From Bacillus pseudomycoides (GTDB taxonomy: Bacteria > Bacillota > Bacilli > Bacillales > Bacillaceae_G), in NCBI RefSeq assembly GCF_022811845.1, contig NZ_CP064266.1, positions 1,116,001 through 1,180,000 of the forward strand: 64,000 bases of DNA, given 5' to 3'. Position 1 is the first letter of the stretch. Each line of letters begins with the position of its first letter. This document shows positions 61,734 through 64,000 of the stretch, one piece after another. The notes beneath the pieces were generated by a model. That model saw only the letters and a list, made by a program, of their open reading frames with translations, was not told the DNA's origin and did no database searches. The translations under genes were made by a program, and so were the position numbers.

Positions 61734-62704
61734 GTTACTTCACCTCTATATTTTTTCGCTTTTGTAAATTCAGTTATATCTGCAACTGTTAATATAGCTC
61801 CTACAAGAATCGCAATACAACAAATAATTAACTTCCATGAAAACGGTGATCCTAATGCTAACATCGAAATGACAACCGCCCATGCAGAATACGTAATGTT
61901 AAGTGCCATCGCTTTTGTCGGTCCAATTTCATGAATTGCCTTATAGTAGAACACATAGGAAGCTGTTCCAACTAATGCAACCACGATGATTAAAATAAAC
62001 TCGCTGCTCATCACAACTTCTCTCGTTAAGAAATGCCCTCCAACTGAAGGTAAAATAACAAGTCCATATGTTGTTGCTGAAACAAGCTGACGAATTTGGA
62101 GTGCCTCTTCTGGAGATACTTCTTCATCTTTCATACCGTACGCACAGATAACACATTCTAGGCCCCAGCCAACGATACAAATCAGGACGAAAATAAATCC
62201 TAACATATAATTTTCTGTTGCAAAACCATCGCCTGTAAATCCAAGTACAATAATAAATGTAATACTAATGACAAGTCCAAGCCAATTCCATGAACGAAGA
62301 CGATCTTTCAAAAACACAAATGCAAAAAACGCACCAACTGCTGGATATACTGCTGAAATCGCCGCTGTATAAGAAGCCCCGATATACTTTACAGCTAATA
62401 CATAAAACGTCATCCCAATCGGTCCACCCATAAGTGCCCCTAACATAACAAACCGTCCACTTCTCGTTTTCAGCTTAGAAAGGGCCGTTTTCAATTGACC
62501 CTTGATCGCCATATAAAGCATCATCCATAACGTTGACATAAAGTCGTGTAAAAACGTACTAACTAAAGGAGCAAGAAACACAACCTGTTCTGTTGCTAAC
62601 ATAAGTTGTGAAGATAAGATAATTCCAATCAATACCGTATCTACAGCCCAAGCAAAACCAGAAAAGATCCCATAAAATATGCCTTTACTTTGCACTTTTC
62701 TCAT
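61730..62704 (-). CDS. DMT/EamA permease (LicB-like)
   Basis: A 324-residue protein with ten predicted helices in two EamA repeats (KGIFYGIFSGFAWAVDTVLI at the start; AALMGGPIGMTFYVLAVKYIG-like and YIGASYTAAISAVYPAVGAF in the first repeat; HEIGPTKAMALNITYSAWAV in the second). Its place between a choline-kinase-like and a LicC-like gene equals that of LicB, the choline importer of lic1 loci. Confidence 0.82.
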   Translation of the reverse strand: MRKVQSKGIFYGIFSGFAWAVDTVLIGIILSSQLMLATEQVVFLAPLVSTFLHDFMSTLWMMLYMAIKGQLKTALSKLKTRSGRFVMLGALMGGPIGMTFYVLAVKYIGASYTAAISAVYPAVGAFFAFVFLKDRLRSWNWLGLVISITFIIVLGFTGDGFATENYMLGFIFVLICIVGWGLECVICAYGMKDEEVSPEEALQIRQLVSATTYGLVILPSVGGHFLTREVVMSSEFILIIVVALVGTASYVFYYKAIHEIGPTKAMALNITYSAWAVVISMLALGSPFSWKLIICCIAILVGAILTVADITEFTKAKKYRGEVT

Positions 62705-62717
62705 CGTATATCCCCCA

Positions 62718-64000
62718 TTATAACTCTAAGAAGAGCTGTAAATTTCCCTTCGCACGATTGTAACGATCTATTCCATATGTTCCAAAATCGCTTCCTGCCT
62801 GTTCTTTAATCTTTGTCCAAATACTCCATAAGAAATCCTGGAAAATCTTATTCATTAATATTCTTCTCTGATAAGACTCGCCTGCTTCCTCGTTAAAGTA
62901 ATAAGATAAGAATAACTCTTCCTCTTCTGAAGAAAAATCGCACTCTAAACTATGTGCTGCAATGTCCCACATCGGATCATTCATGCCGCCATATTCCCAG
63001 TCGATTAAATATATTTTGTCTTCTCCACTCTTAACAAAGTTTTCAGGAACCGTATCATTATGACAAGGCGTAAGCATAACATCCATTACCTCATATATAT
63101 CCTTTAATCGCATTACTTTGTTCTTCACTTCTGCATAATCATCAAAGTTAGAACCGTTTACCTTCTTTAATAGCCCTTCATAATGCTCTATTTTTTCAAA
63201 CACATTGAAGGTATTATTCATCTTAGCACCCGAACTGTGTAATTCCTTTAATATATTTGCGGTTAACTTCATATTGTCGCTACGTTTTGCCGTTTTCGGA
63301 TTTAATGTTTCTGCATTTGGAATTAACTCTGCTAATTTCACACCTGTTTCTTCATTAAAGTATAAAAGTTCAGCATCAATTCCTAACTCACTTGCTAAAT
63401 TAGCCGTTTCCATTTCATCACGGCGGCTAATCATCTCTTCCGTACCGCTTCCTGGAATACGTAGCACATATTCTGATGTCCCAACACTTACTTTGAAATT
63501 CGTATTCGTCATGCCACCAAATGGCTGAATGTCTGTAATTTCATCTTTTGAAATAGAAAGTGCTTCTGAAACATATTTTTTAATTTGTCGTTCTTTAAAC
63601 TCCGCTTCTTTTTTCACTAAGCGAGGATAGATTTTATTTTTCACCACTTCATATTGCTTTGGTGTATCAATCTCTGCCCATACAACATCTGCTAACTTTG
63701 CATAGCCAACATCGTACAACCTTGCAGCATCGAGAAGTAAATATTCATAGTTCACATATGGATTTTGATTATGGCGGAATGTCGCTAACATATTCATGAA
63801 CACGTCATACGAAATTTTAGAAATCCCAACCATCTCACCATCAATACGATTTAACTGATGAATGTCTTTTGAAATTTTATAAAGATAGCCATCTTGAATC
63901 TCAACAAACGCTTCATCACCAGACCCGCTCTCATTTGTAATTAATACACAGTCCGGTTCTGGATGTTGTAACACTTGTACAAGTGCCTTCTCTTCTATTA
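62718..64000 (-). CDS. Nucleotidyltransferase-LicA-type (choline kinase-like) fusion, 5' end outside the window
   Basis: The frame is open to the right edge, so the start is missing. The first roughly 120 visible residues look like the C-terminal half of a LicC-type nucleotidyltransferase (NYEYLLLDAARLYDVGYAKL, VVWAEIDTPKQYEVV). The rest is a choline/ethanolamine kinase-type domain: GGMTNTNFKVSVGTSEYVLRIPG (nucleotide loop), LTPCHNDTVPENF (Brenner catalytic motif) and YLIDWEYGGMNDPMWDIA (metal and choline site). It would phosphorylate an amino-alcohol and may also activate it. Confidence 0.85.
   Translation of the reverse strand, partial: IEEKALVQVLQHPEPDCVLITNESGSGDEAFVEIQDGYLYKISKDIHQLNRIDGEMVGISKISYDVFMNMLATFRHNQNPYVNYEYLLLDAARLYDVGYAKLADVVWAEIDTPKQYEVVKNKIYPRLVKKEAEFKERQIKKYVSEALSISKDEITDIQPFGGMTNTNFKVSVGTSEYVLRIPGSGTEEMISRRDEMETANLASELGIDAELLYFNEETGVKLAELIPNAETLNPKTAKRSDNMKLTANILKELHSSGAKMNNTFNVFEKIEHYEGLLKKVNGSNFDDYAEVKNKVMRLKDIYEVMDVMLTPCHNDTVPENFVKSGEDKIYLIDWEYGGMNDPMWDIAAHSLECDFSSEEEELFLSYYFNEEAGESYQRRILMNKIFQDFLWSIWTKIKEQAGSDFGTYGIDRYNRAKGNLQLFLEL

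Overview
This window is chromosomal DNA of a Bacillus cereus group bacterium (B. cereus, thuringiensis, anthracis or a close relative). The signs are low-GC sequence, Bacillus-type ribosome binding sites, B. cereus-type SH3/3D and SH3/NlpC-P60 wall proteins, a ComK gene, CcpA-type cre sites, a TPP riboswitch in front of thiC, and a dispersed intergenic repeat family resembling the group-specific bcr elements. It looks like an ordinary chromosomal arm; I see no prophage, transposase, CRISPR array, rRNA or tRNA. Most genes are housekeeping or accessory metabolism.

Region 1 (1-12 kb) is centred on sugar uptake. A LevR/CelR-type sigma-54 activator enters from the left edge, followed by a CHRD protein and a chromate transporter. 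On the minus strand lies a cellobiose/chitobiose PTS operon (IIB, IIC, IIA, GH4 6-phospho-glycosidase, ChbG deacetylase) behind a near-perfect -24/-12 promoter with three spaced repeats and a cre-like site. Next come a spermidine synthase/AdoMet decarboxylase pair, a LytTR/DUF3021 pair, and the ruins of a second PTS operon (intact IIA, decayed IIC).

Region 2 (12-30 kb) holds a SDF-family symporter, an acyltransferase, a GH8-like protein, a 47-residue small protein with a parS-like palindrome in its leader, a cytochrome bd oxidase (cydAB, ythAB type), an ArsB/NhaD transporter, thiC with its riboswitch, two N-acetylmuramoyl-alanine amidases (the second broken by an amber codon), lactate permease, and two small membrane proteins.

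Region 3 (30-48 kb) is rich in envelope genes: lipoteichoic acid synthase, an undescribed structured RNA candidate, D-amino acid aminotransferase, an SH3/NlpC-P60 wall hydrolase, a NupC nucleoside transporter, a BCCT betaine transporter and an SH3/3D enterotoxin-like protein. These are followed by ywqB/ywqA (SWIM plus SNF2 helicase), VanZ, DUF1659/DUF2922 and a DUF4359 protein.

Region 4 (48-64 kb) contains comK, a small sigma factor, a possible 26-residue peptide gene, and a yknXYZ-yknW type efflux locus. Next is a five-gene unit in which a response regulator, histidine kinase, DUF3919 protein and solute-binding lipoprotein precede an organophosphate antiporter. The window ends in a lic1-like cassette (nucleotidyltransferase/choline-kinase-like fusion, DMT permease, LicC-like cytidylyltransferase) followed by galE. 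Recurrent small structures (bcr-like repeats, GGGCAGT hairpins, a palindrome that follows terminators) are spread through the intergenic regions.
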